Below are positions 25,475-35,922 of a stretch of DNA of 64,000 nucleotides, piece after piece (within the stretch, counting starts at the first letter, position 1; every line of letters begins with the position of its first letter). The stretch covers positions 5,979,155-6,043,154 of the forward strand of contig CM034137.1 in NCBI GenBank assembly GCA_019914995.1, read 5' to 3'. Origin of the DNA: Acanthochlamys bracteata. Lineage: Eukaryota > Streptophyta > Magnoliopsida > Pandanales > Velloziaceae. The translations under genes were made by a program, and so were the position numbers. Under the pieces are notes generated by a model. It saw only the letters and a list, made by a program, of their open reading frames with translations, was not told the DNA's origin and did not search any database.

Positions 25475-28099
25475 ATGTATTATTTTAACGCTAGGCATGC
25501 TTAGCAAACTGTTGTGTACGACTTTTTGCATTGTATATATAAAGTTAAAAGTGTCACTATTTTGTTTTATAAGAATTATTTATTATGCTAGTTAATTAGT
25601 TTGTGGTTTGTAACGAAGATTATTGCTTACTGAGATAGTTGTGTAATATAGGTATAATATATAATATATGTTAGTGGTTAAGTTGAAATTTATGACAAGT
25701 TAAAATGTATAATATATGCAATCTGCTAGCTGGTGACCTTTGTCCGAAAGTGTGTAGTTTCTCATGTTAAACGTTCCTCTTCTTCCTCAAGGTGCATGGT
25801 GATATGAAAATGTCAGGCCTACTCCACCATATCTGCAGCGCTATTAAATGGGAGGCCCCTGTGCAAGATATTATGTTTGTAATTCTAATACTGGGAATTG
25901 TCTTTTGCACTCGCATGCCAGTTGATTTTTTTTGGCAACAAATTGAAGACTCATATTTCATCCTCTACGAAACAACTCGCTTGAACACTTCAAATTTTAG
26001 AGAAAGAATATTAAATATCATCGACGATTTCTAAGCTATACAGGTATAGTTTAAATTCCTCAATAAGTAATTTTCTTTGGTAAGGTAGTTGTGAAGAGTT
26101 CAATAACAAACAATGAATCCATCATTCCAATGTATACAACAGCAAACCAACTAGAATCCAGGATTTTAAAAATATTGAAAAAGAATCCTTCAACGAAAAT
26201 GTAAAGGCGAATGATATTTTTATACAAATGGATCACGGCATAGTTGCTTGTGCCAACCAATTCTTTGTGCTATACAAGAGTGAGCATGGGTTTAGGTGTC
26301 ACCTAGAAGTTAAGACATTATTGGAAGTTAAAACTAAACTAGTCAGCACCGTATTCAAACTGATGTTCCTCTGGCAATGAATAGTTAGGCATTGGCTCTT
26401 ATGTAATTTGACTGCTATTTTGAGATGTAGAGATGTGCCAGTCTAGTGAGTAGAAGACGTAAATATAGACAAGCATCTCCCAGACAATTATGTCTCATCA
26501 CTAGGCTGCATACTAGAAGATCATTAAGATGTACATGTGAAATGGCAAGAATTGTAGAACACAAGGCATTATTATTGATGAGCAATAAGAGAACTAACAC
26601 TATGTTGCAAAATTCAAAGATAACCAACATTACTGCAAGCAATTACATTCGTCGCAACTTTGAAAAGCAATAGCTAACGAGTACTCAAGCATTGCATGCT
26701 ATTTAAACAAGTACATTGATGAAACAAAGTGAGATGAAATCCATGATATAGCTTCCTAAAACATTAGCACATTCATTGCCCGACATGAGGATTAAAAAAG
26801 GCTACATTTCTAACCAATAAAATGAATGCATAGTCAAAGAAGTTGTGGGCTGAAATAGCCTGTTCTTAGGAAACACTTACGAAACACTTTCTTATGAAAC
26901 ACTTTCTGATGCTGTTAAGCAAACACTTCCTAAATAAACCTTTGTCTTCCCGAAAGTAAACGAAACAGATGAAAAGTAACTTATTATGGCATGTTATATC
27001 ACAAGATTACAAAGCAAGTACCATATCTCAAAACAAAAATTTCATCAAGTTTAACATAACTAAACTCCCAACCATAAAGAAACAAATAGTTAAAAGAAAA
27101 CAGGAGACTAACATATTCAGCAACAGTCTACTCCTAAAGCTTAAATTTAAAATACAGCAAAAACACCATTAAATATAGAAAAAATTCCAACATATTAGAC
27201 CTTCAAGGTTACGAGCCACCACAACTGAGAACACCAAAACCTTTATAACATAACCCAAATTTAAAGATGTTAATGAAAAGATACAAGATAAGAAGAAACT
27301 GAATATAATCGTGAAGAGTACTTGCAACTTGCGAATAAAAAGCACGACAAACCATATTATATCAAGGTTTCACTATAAAGGTATGAACAAACCTAATTGG
27401 ATCCTTCTACATCTGATCTATAGCAGTAGTAATACCTAGCACAATTCTGCTCACCTTGGAGATCGATTAGAACAAAATATCCAAGATCCTTTTGCTCTTG
27501 CTAATATAATAATCATAGCCTGTTACATCTCTTACAATCATGATAATTGAACCAAGAGACACATGGTGGGATCCATCTAGTTCCTCACGATACGTCCACC
27601 GATAAATACATCTCGCGCCCTCTTGATTTCACAAGCAAACCGTCTCCCGATCCTTGTGTTGCTCGCTCAATTGCTAGGGGTTCGATACTTGCGATGTTAG
27701 CAGCACTAGATCTATCAGAATTCGAACAAAATTGCAAGATTGATAGCGAAATTTGAGAGAAGTTGAGAACGAAAATTATGAATTAAAAAAATAAAAATAA
27801 TTTCACACCTATAGTCGATATTTAGTTGAATTCGCTCCCGACGGTGGACGAATCAAGTCATAGCAAGATATCTTTTGAATTCCGACGAAGACGTTGTACA
27901 GAGAAGCGGATGTGGGAGGAGAAGGAGCGGGAGAGATGAGAGAACAAAAGAAGGGCGGAGAGCTGCCTTCGCTTTGGCATTGACCCGATCTTCACTTCCA
28001 CACCAAAGTAAACACAAAAGCTTACTTTTCATATTCACTTTCGTTTCAAAGTAAACATTCAAAATAAACTCACTTTTATCTATCAACTCATTTTTTTAA
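25475..28099. other. Harbinger 3' region
   Basis: No recognisable gene. A short open frame at 25792-26034 begins near an ATG but resembles nothing I know. At 26870, 26881 and 26896 there are three close copies of GAAACACTT. The last 300 bases on the minus strand are CT-rich (27870-27960), like a 5' UTR, so a promoter firing leftwards from the right end is possible. Confidence 0.35.
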
Positions 28100-28143
28100 A
28101 CTCACTTTTTTAAAAGTCAGTTTAGTTGATGGTAAACATGCCC
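28100..28143 (+). repeat. Right terminal inverted repeat of the Harbinger element
   Basis: GATGGTAAACATGCCC at the end, inverted relative to 10685-10730 and followed by TATA. Confidence 0.7.
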
Positions 28144-28614
28144 TATATCTAGGCGCAACGCTAACTAAACCAATGTGGGAGTGCTTGGGAGGACTCCATG
28201 CAAGACAGTCTTTTATATTCTAAGTACCATCAGGACCCCTCACTACCTTCTCGTTTCTTCCAACATTTCAGTTGAGCTCTTTATGGAGCTCACAACATTC
28301 ACCCCCCTTATCCTTCTTTCCTGACCTCAGTTACTCTTTAAGCTTTCCATGATTGAATTCAAGTTGAGCTGAAAGGAGAACAGTATCAACCCAATTTACT
28401 TTATGCCAAAAACACAAGTTGTAAGTAGCATAGTCCATCTAAAAATGGTCCTGTAAACAGATGATAGGAAATCAAACAACCGAAGAAAATTGTACACGCA
28501 GAAGTATTAAGGCATTACCTGACTGTTATTGTCATTCGACAAACCTGTAACTAGAAACTATAACTTGTTATGGAAATAGGAGTAACTATTCATATGGTGA
28601 GAAAATTTAAAAAG
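28144..28614. other. Spacer between Harbinger and copia insertions
   Basis: Presumed internal sequence of an outer CACTA element. No ORF or RNA gene seen. Confidence 0.3.
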
Positions 28615-28794
28615 AGATGAAAATTTCTTTCAATCTTATTAGTTCAACGTTCAATACATGTATATATATAGACTCCTTATAATACTAAATAATGAGAGTT
28701 TTATATAATAAAAAATATATAATTTTAAGAAAAGATATCTAAAATAACTAAAGTAAAGATATCTAAAATAATTATGTATTGATTAATAGTAACA
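28615..28794 (-). repeat. 3' LTR of the deleted copia copy
   Basis: 180 bp, followed inside by the polypurine tract (CAACTTGAGAGGGAG on the minus strand, 28795-28809). Confidence 0.85.
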
Positions 28795-28809
28795 CTCCCT
28801 CTCAAGTTG

Positions 28810-30850
28810 TTACAAAGATATCATCGATGAACAATTTGCTTTGTGAGTCATAAAAGTTTTTACTCGAAACACCTTTTTGTCAGTATGTGTAATAGTTGTG
28901 CTTCTGAATTCACAAAAGATAACTCAATCAATTTTGACTCTAGTTTTTCTTTGATGAAGTATCGGTCTATTGCAATATGTTTGGTGCAATCATGCTACAC
29001 TGAATTATGGGCAATATTTATTACAGCTTTATTATCACAAAATAACCTAATAGAATTCTTAGAGGAAAGTGAAACTCCGTCAATAATATTTGAAGCCAAT
29101 AAAAGTTCACAAACTCTATGTGTCATTCATCTGTATTCAGCTTAAGCAGAACATCGAACAACCTTTTATTTTTTCCACCTCTATTTGACTAGATAATCAC
29201 AAACAAATATAAAATAGCCAAATCACCAATATTAATTTTATTTTTCTAGGCATATAACCATGTCATGTTTATGCAATCATCTATAAATATCACTAAGCAC
29301 TTAATGCCAATAATGTCCCCAAATATCCGAACGGACTAACTAAAAAAGAATTGTTCTTTTATTGATAATAGGAAAATACGATACTTGGTAACTCTTAGCA
29401 AGAATACCGGCTTCACACTAAAATTCAAACTCTTTGAAATCAGAAAATAAAGATGGTAATAAATATTTTAAATAACTAAAACAAATATGACCTAGATGTC
29501 GGTACCAAAGGCAAAATTTATTTTTCTTTCAGTGTCAGATCCACAAGCACTGCAAACTCTACCTAAACTAACATTCTAAAGATAGTATAAATTCCCTCTC
29601 TAGTACCACACCCAATTATCTCCTGTGTCTGGATATCGTGATGCAAGCAAAAATAGGGATACATAAGAATAATATAGTTCAACTGTTCAATATCTTATCT
29701 AATAGAAAAAATATTATGTGATAGAGATGAAATAAGTAAACAATCTTGTAAAGACAGAAAGTATTATAATGTCACTGTACCAAAATCTTTCACTGGATAA
29801 CTATCTTCATTGGCATATGTCACACTATTTTAATTGAAGCACTAATGGTTTGAAAATTTTTTTGATTAAATATCATATGATCCGTAACTCCAGAATTTAA
29901 AATCCATCATGTATCCGTTTGTGAATCTAAAACAGTAAAGGCAAAGATTTTGTTACTTGAAATTGGAGAATCTTAATTAACTTGAGATACCAAAGATAGA
30001 ACTAGTGAAGGAGCAATCAATGAAGTAGAAGATGAAGGATCAGCTAATATGAGGTCTGCAAGACTAGACGCTACACTAAAAATCTTTTTGTCTTATTTTT
30101 CTTCTTCTTTAGTTCCTCCCACCGATCATGATAACTAATCCATTGAAAGCATGAATTCTGATTATGCCTAGCTTTACCACAATGAGTACTACACTATTCT
30201 TTCTGTGCTTTTTGCTTCACTTGGGATCTAAGATTGTTAAAGGGCACAACAGCAATAATTTCAGTACTAATATCATTAAAATATATTATAACTGCTCGTC
30301 GTTGCTCCTCACGATGAATGAAGTTATAAGATGCTTCTAAAATTAGAAAACGCATCTGTTCGTAGTAGATCACTGCAGGCTTTATCAAGTGTACCATCAA
30401 GCCAGCCAAAAATACATAAATACGTTCTCTCTCAATCTCCTGTTGTCGGGCTAATATGTCATTAGCATAACATATCATGATTGGATTGCGAAAATTCAAT
30501 TCTTATCAAATGCTCAGCAATTCTACATGATAGGCTGTAACGGGCCTTCCACATTGTTTCAATTTGAATGCAATGCATGTTAATTCATAAATCTGTGTTG
30601 TGTTAGAATTATCATAGTAAGTTTTGGACACAGCAATCCAAATATTTTTAATAGTGGGAAGCCGAATAAAGAACTCCATCACTGTTGGTTCCATAGAGTT
30701 GATGAACTATTCTTTAACGATAGTATTGTCAGATCTCCATCGGGCATAAGTAGGATCAGTCTCTTGATGTCATACTATTTTTCTCGTTAAATATCACATC
30801 TTATCCTTTCCAACAATGTACATCTCAACAACTTGAAATCAAAGAGAATA
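28810..30850 (-). pseudogene. copia gag and truncated pol relic
   Basis: On the minus strand gag starts near 30850. It includes a block with TYYDNSNTTQIYELTC (near 30610) and REEQRRAVIIYF (near 30290), then CTHCGKARHNQNSC near 30190, a CCHC zinc knuckle. Protease-integrase start sequences follow to about 29400. The sequence then jumps to an RNase H tail near 29100-28815. The join means RT and the integrase core were deleted. Many stops. Confidence 0.75.
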
Positions 30851-31430
30851 ATTTCAGCCATTTAACGTAACACTGTTGTAGACGATAAATCACCTTGTAT
30901 GTTGAAAATAGAAGTAGTCACTAAGGCAACCGGAGAGAGAGCACTTGAATTGTCCACTAAAAAAAATTCTATCGGGCCGGTTCGAGTTAGTCCAGCCAAT
31001 TTGTCAAGTTGGCTTGGTCGGGCTCGGCTGGTGCAAGCGGCAACTGGCAATGAAGCTTGATCAGGCGGTAGAGATCGACTGCGAGAGTTTGTTCTGGCGG
31101 CAGAGATCGACAGCAAGAGCTTGGTCAGGAAGCAGCAATCGACGACGAAAGCTTGGTTTGGCGGCGAAAGCTTGAATTGAGCGATCTGATAGCAGCAATC
31201 GATGGAGTAGCGGTGATTGTGGCAGCAAGAAGATGGTAGCGGCAGAGGCATCGGAAGTAGTGGCATGACTGAATTTTTTTTAGATCTAAACCGATTAAAT
31301 TGCCGAATTTGTTCTGGTCGAAATTTGTAACCGTTGCAATCATATCTCCACGATTGCAACGGATAGTCTAGTCGAATATGACCGTCGCAATCGTTTTCTC
31401 CACGATATAGTTGACAGATCTAAGGTTTTG
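30851..31430 (-). other. Leader of the deleted copia copy
   Basis: Non-coding leader between primer site and gag, with imperfect GGCGGCAGAGATCGAC-type repeats (31050-31260). It has an open frame of about 165 residues on the minus strand (31359-30862) that is of low complexity. Confidence 0.5.
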
Positions 31431-31441
31431 CTCTGATACTA

Positions 31442-31621
31442 AGATAAAAATCTCTTTCAATTTTGTTATTTCATCGTTCAATACAAGTACATATATAGAC
31501 TTCTTATAATACTAAATAAAAAAGAGTTCTAAATAATAAAAGATATTTAATTTTAATAAAAAATATCTAAAATTACTAAGTAAAGATATATAAAATAATT
31601 ATGTATTGACTCACGCCGACA
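31442..31621 (-). repeat. 5' LTR of the deleted copia copy
   Basis: 180 bp. On the minus strand it starts TGTCGGCGTGAGTCAATAC and abuts a tRNA-Met-type primer site TAGTATCAGAG (31431-31441). Confidence 0.85.
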
Positions 31622-31775
31622 AAAACTTCTTCAAAAAAATAGACAAAGAAGAGGTCGATGAGCCGGCCTTATAGGGGAAAAGAAATAATGAATAGCAATT
31701 GCTTCCATTTCACGGAGTCGGGACTCTCTAAAGTGATTGTCCTCTTTTGAAGAAAAAAAAAACAAGGACCAGTAA

Positions 31776-33050
31776 ATGAAGAGAGAAGTTGCCGGACGCA
31801 AAATTGAAATAAATCATCAAGAGGAGATGAAGTTATGTTTAGAGGTCAACGATGAACGTAACAGTGAGGTAAGCACTTTCAAATATGATAATCCTTATGA
31901 AGAACTTCATGAAGTGTATGCTTGCAATGACGATTATATGGAACAGAAAAGTATGTACAAATTTGCCAAAATGCATGCATGACTTGAAGAACAAAGTGAG
32001 GTGAATAAAGAAGTGGTGAATCTAAAAATAATTCGTTTTTGAAGATGTTACAACTAGAAGCGTGATGGTAATGAAGTGATTGACAAAATTAATGTCTTGC
32101 ATAATGAGAACAAAAGATTAATGAATGAGAATTTGAAAAATATGGTGAAAAGGTTACTGACAACGAACAACAATTTGCATGCTTCTCTAGTGAAATTTGT
32201 CAAAGTTAAGGATATACTCGACGCCATGCTGAGAGATATGAATTCAAAAAAGAAGGTTTTATGGATACATGCATCCAAGCAATAGCAACATTTAGTAAAA
32301 AAGGTAAACGATAACTCTTATGTCAAAACGGCTAGCTATTTTACTACCAAACAGTCTGTTGCTTTAAACTCTACTTTCTCTGCTCCTTTTGTTACATATT
32401 GTCATTGTAATAAGAAATATCATATGTGTTAGATACTGGTTCCTAGAAGTATGAAGATAACGTAAAGACAGTGTGAGTTCTTAAGGAAACTATGATGGCA
32501 GTAAATGTTAGAAAACTCAAAGAAATTTAGATACCCAAGTTTTTTTTTTGGTAAAAGGCCAACATTGCATGGAGGTAAGTAACTCTTACTTATTTTGACT
32601 TTGAAGATTCAAATCTTAATGAGTTTCATTGTGGTGAATAATTAATGTTTTCTTTGGATTATATAGAAAGTATCGCAGTTTTTTTATGTCACAATATAAT
32701 GTGTTCTTTTTATTTAAAATGGCAATGAAATTTGTTGAAAAATTTTATTTGTACATTTTGTCCAAAGTTTGAGCACTTGATCAGACTCTCTACTGGCCGT
32801 GTAAAGGTATTACAATTGATGCAGATTCGGTTGGTGAAGATGAAGATATCTACACTCTAGTGGACAAACAATCAACTGTTTTTGGAACAAAGGTACAAAC
32901 AATACAGGATAAGCTGACTAAAATAGTAAAATTCAGGCTAATGAACAACAACAACTATGTGAACATCTTGAACAGTAAGAGTCAAATCAAATCGTTCAAA
33001 AATCTTCGAGCACAGTTTAAACTACTCACAAGAAAATATAATAAGTAATG
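31776..33050 (+). pseudogene. Fragment of a copia gag (coiled-coil and knuckle region)
   Basis: Open pieces contain PYEELHEVYACNDDYMEQ, then a charged, helix-prone stretch with IDKINVLHNENKRLMNENLK (32079-32138), then VKFVKVKDILDAML. This order (YxELHEAF block, coiled coil, KFVxGK-like block) is one I know from gag proteins of large copia elements of the SIRE/Tork type. A degraded CHCNKKYHMC near 32400 may be the zinc knuckle. Stops separate the pieces. The 3' part (32860-33048) is open but unrecognised. No LTRs were found around it. Confidence 0.5.
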
Positions 33051-33212
33051 TAATTGAAAGGTAAAAAAGAACTATGGAACTATTAGGAAGTGGTTTCTTT
33101 AACGATTATCTATTATTGTTGTTTTTGCTATGGATGTCATATGCCTCCCACTCCTTTGTGGTGACAGAGAGAGGAGATTTAAAGAATTTTCTTGCAGGTG
33201 ATATTTATTAAT

Positions 33213-33680
33213 TGATAGTACAAAAATGAAGTTTATCGACTAATAAAGTACCGACTAACAACAAATAGTTAGTATTTAATATAATTACTGAATAAAAATA
33301 CTATTAATTAATAAATTGATATATTTTATCGATTAAAATATGACTTAGTCGGTAATCTCTATCACTTATTGATTATGCTCTATTAAGTCAGTAAATTTAC
33401 TAACTGAGCTAAGCTTGGGTAAATTTACCTACTAAATTATATTTTAGACAGTAAATTTACTAACTCAATATAACTAAGTCGGTAAGTTGATACAAATTAC
33501 CTACTAATAATACAAATCGGTATAAAAATCAGTCGGTAAACTTACTGATTAAATTTATATTAGTTAGCAAAATTACCGACTTATATTAATATAGTTGGTA
33601 ATATTTGTTACTAACTTGTTATTTAGTTGGTATGCTACCGACTATATTAAACTTAGTTGGTAATTTGAACTTTAAGATCC
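33213..33680. repeat. Left terminus and subterminal repeats of a second outer CACTA end (B)
   Basis: TGATAGTACAAAAATG resembles the CACTA end at 48807 read inward (CACTAGTACAAAAAAC) with its first three bases changed. It is followed by dense CGACTAA and AGTCGGTAA motifs in both orientations. Its partner may be the array ending near 51408, or lost. Confidence 0.65.
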
Positions 33681-34031
33681 GAAATTTGAGGCTAGTAATT
33701 CATTTCGTTCTCTATATATATTTATCTTCCTTGGTACCCATTCTTTTCTCCTTCCTTCAGCCGATCTCATCTCCACTACTGCTGCTTTTTGAGCTTATCG
33801 CCTCCGGCCTCACAAGCTCGACTCTCTTTCTCAATAGCCTCCAATCAATCTTTCTTCAATTTTCATTTCCCAAAATATTTTGGGAAATTTCAATCAATCA
33901 ATTTGAATTTCTTGAAATTCTTTCTGAATACAATAGGTTTATTAGCCGTGCGGAGGGCTAGTAGAAGCCACCACCACAGTCAAAGCAGTCGCTTATTTCT
34001 TCGAGCTTAATATTTTTGAATGACGAGAATG
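33681..34031 (+). other. CACTA B interior, 5' UTR-like
   Basis: CT-rich sequence after the subterminal array, with an open frame (33605-33961) lacking known domains. It then joins the gypsy-derived segment. Confidence 0.35.
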
Positions 34032-34537
34032 TGTTATAGATCTTCAAGATGGGAGTACAATACGTGTTAGGATCACTCGGGCACCTATGACTAGATCCAA
34101 ATCGGGCATTCCTCCACAGCGCAACCACAAATATTTTTCTCAAACATCAATGATTTTTGAAACTACTTCTGCACATGCTGAAGAACACCTTCAGCTTTAA
34201 TGCCATACAAGAATGGTCTTTGATTGTAGCACTATTTTGGAAGTTGTGCGCTGCCGCCGTCTGCACCCACCAATAGCTTGTTAGTTGCAAGCTCTAAGAG
34301 TAGAATAATTTAGGTAAATGTTCGCGAAGCAACTACAAATATGTTTGGATGCTATATTGAGAGAGGGGAGAAGAAAACACGTTTATTTCTAAATTTTACC
34401 TCTTCTTTTGTTAGCTTAATGTTTTGTTTATCCGTAATGTGATCACAGTATTCTCTAATAACAGGAGCCTCTCCGGCTAATCTTCACCCTTATCAGTATC
34501 CATACATTCAAAAAAATGAGATTGAACGCGCTGTCCA
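34032..34537 (+). repeat. Gypsy-derived repeat, copy 1 (pol 3' end, LTR-like, RT start)
   Basis: Collinear with 49973-50470. It contains in order a pol C-terminal coding piece (ITRAPMTRSKSGIPP-like), non-coding LTR-like DNA (starting TGTTATAG, with TAATAACA near 34456-34463), and an RT piece near 34464-34530 (PYQYPYIQKNEIER). That RT piece normally lies kilobases from the LTR, so the unit is rearranged. Confidence 0.7.
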
Positions 34538-34694
34538 CCGTCCAGCCATCATTTTGGGATTATCTCAGACAGGCCCTAGCCAGAAATCTCGATGCACAAG
34601 CACTCATTCACCAGGTGAAGATGGGTACCTCAGTGAATAGTATTTTAAGTAATGGTATCCTACTCCACCATCACAGAATTTGGGTGCCTACAAA
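34464..34694 (+). pseudogene. Gypsy pol relic, left half (RT start joined to integrase zinc region)
   Basis: The RT N-terminal motif (YIQKNEIERA) is followed at once by QVKMGTSVNSIL and HHHRIWVPTN, a block that precedes the integrase zinc finger. The RT core and RNase H have been deleted. The piece is cut at 34694 by the CACTA element and continues at 48808. Confidence 0.65.
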
Positions 34695-35345
34695 CACTAC
34701 TACATTAAGCAGTTTCACCGACTGACACAAGCAGTTGGTAATTGACTTAAATCAGTCGGCAAAGCTAATTACCGACTGAAAAAAGCGCAGTCGGTAAAAA
34801 GTCGGTATATCCAGGTCGGTAAACCGTTTGCCGACTAACATGTTCTCTCGATCGGATTATACAAGAAATTACCGACGGACTAGTATGTGTCGCAAATTAC
34901 CGACGAACTTAGCTGTCGGTAATCTTACCGACACATAATTAGTCGATAAAATTACCGACTATTACCGGAGTCGGAGATTGCCGACAGACTTTTATATACC
35001 GACATCTTTCTTCGTCGGTATATGTCGTCGGTAATTACCGACCGATGCTCCGTCGGTATTGACCGACAGATATTCTTTCGGTAGTTACCGACGTGTATTA
35101 CCGGATTTACCACCATTGTAGAGACGATATTATCGAATTACCGATTTAGTCGGCAGATGATTACTATCACTAATTGGCGATCGCTATTCGGTAATTGCCG
35201 AACGCTTAGCGATCAGAATCGCCGGCCGATTCTCTTGTCGGTATAGCTGTTCTAGATTAGTTGCAAAATAGCGACTTCTATGTTGGTCGGTATATCGTCT
35301 TCTCGTTTTCCGACTGGCTTGTTAGTCGGTAATTATTTATCTAAC
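34695..35345. repeat. Left terminal and subterminal repeats of CACTA C
   Basis: The CACTA terminus is followed by tens of ACCGAC/GTCGGT motifs in both orientations, many paired as small hairpins (for example ACCGACTG...CAGTCGGT). They are likely TNPA binding sites. Confidence 0.88.
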
Positions 35346-35370
35346 TGCATGCTATAAATTAGTTAATTCT

Positions 35371-35560
35371 ATCCATTCACCAAACTTCATATCAAACCTA
35401 CTATATATATACTATCCATTCACCAAACTTCATATCAAACCTACTATATATATACACTATCCATTCACCAAACTTCATATCAAACCTACTATATATATAC
35501 ACTATCCATTCACCAAACTTCATATCAAACCTACTATATATATACACTATCCATTCACCA
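35371..35560. repeat. 45-bp minisatellite, about 4.2 copies
   Basis: CCATTCACCAAACTTCATAT units start at 35373, 35416, 35461, 35506 and 35551 (spacing 43, 45, 45, 45), each containing a TATATATATA tract. It lies just inside the left subterminal array. Confidence 0.95.
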
Positions 35561-35922
35561 ACACATTCAACACAACTATTAAAAAAGAAAACTTTAAATT
35601 AGATAAATATTTCACAAATGCTTAGTATACATTTATAATTTTTACTTAATATTCCAAGAATAGATAGGGTAAACAATATTTACTTGATATTAGTCCTAAC
35701 TCACTTGCTACATGTAACAAACTTCGAACATCATGCTGCTCAAACTTATAAGCAACCCACTGACCTCCAGCTGCAAGCCATGGCGTTGCTGTTCTTAGTT
35801 GTGCCTGTGGAATCCATGAACTGATCGGAGTAGGGCTGATGAACTTGGGCATCGTTTTGGCGTAAAGCATGTTGACACCCAATGACATTTTCTAAGTATG
35901 CCATATTGAAGAGTGTTAGTAC
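35561..35922 (-). other. Open, exon-like segment inside CACTA C, unidentified
   Basis: The minus-strand frame 35888-35646 (80 codons) reads with protein-like composition (TPWLAAGGQWVAYKFEQHD). It follows the SEC10 exon but does not match SEC10 as I know it. It may be another captured piece. Confidence 0.3.

Larger units (their letters stand above)
10685..28143 (+). mobile_element. PIF/Harbinger transposon with nested insertions
   Basis: The left end GGTGTGTTTACCAAGA and the reverse complement of the right end GGGCATGTTTACCATCA are imperfect inverted repeats with TATA on the outside of both (10681-10684, 28144-28147), fitting the 3-bp AT-rich duplication of Harbinger elements. Inside are both genes known for this superfamily, a DDE transposase relic (12231-14982) and a Myb/SANT-like DNA-binding protein relic (15319-25474). 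Removing the solo LTR (1.4 kb) and the gypsy element (9.2 kb) leaves an element of about 6.9 kb. Confidence 0.8.
28615..31621 (-). mobile_element. Ty1/copia element, family 1, internally deleted copy
   Basis: Two 180-bp LTRs (28615-28794 and 31442-31621) of the same family as 3089-6835; the minus-strand start is TGT(T/C)...GTCAATACATAATTAT. They flank a primer site (31431-31441), a long leader, gag, a protease/integrase start and the RNase H tail, but the central integrase and all of RT are missing. At 3.0 kb it is well short of the 5.4 kb of the intact relative at 57311. Flanks AAAAG and AAAAC are a near-duplication. Confidence 0.85.

Noticed and set aside
35371..35560. CRISPR-like regular repeats
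   Set aside because: The units are contiguous with no unique spacers and lie in a plant transposon. This is a minisatellite.
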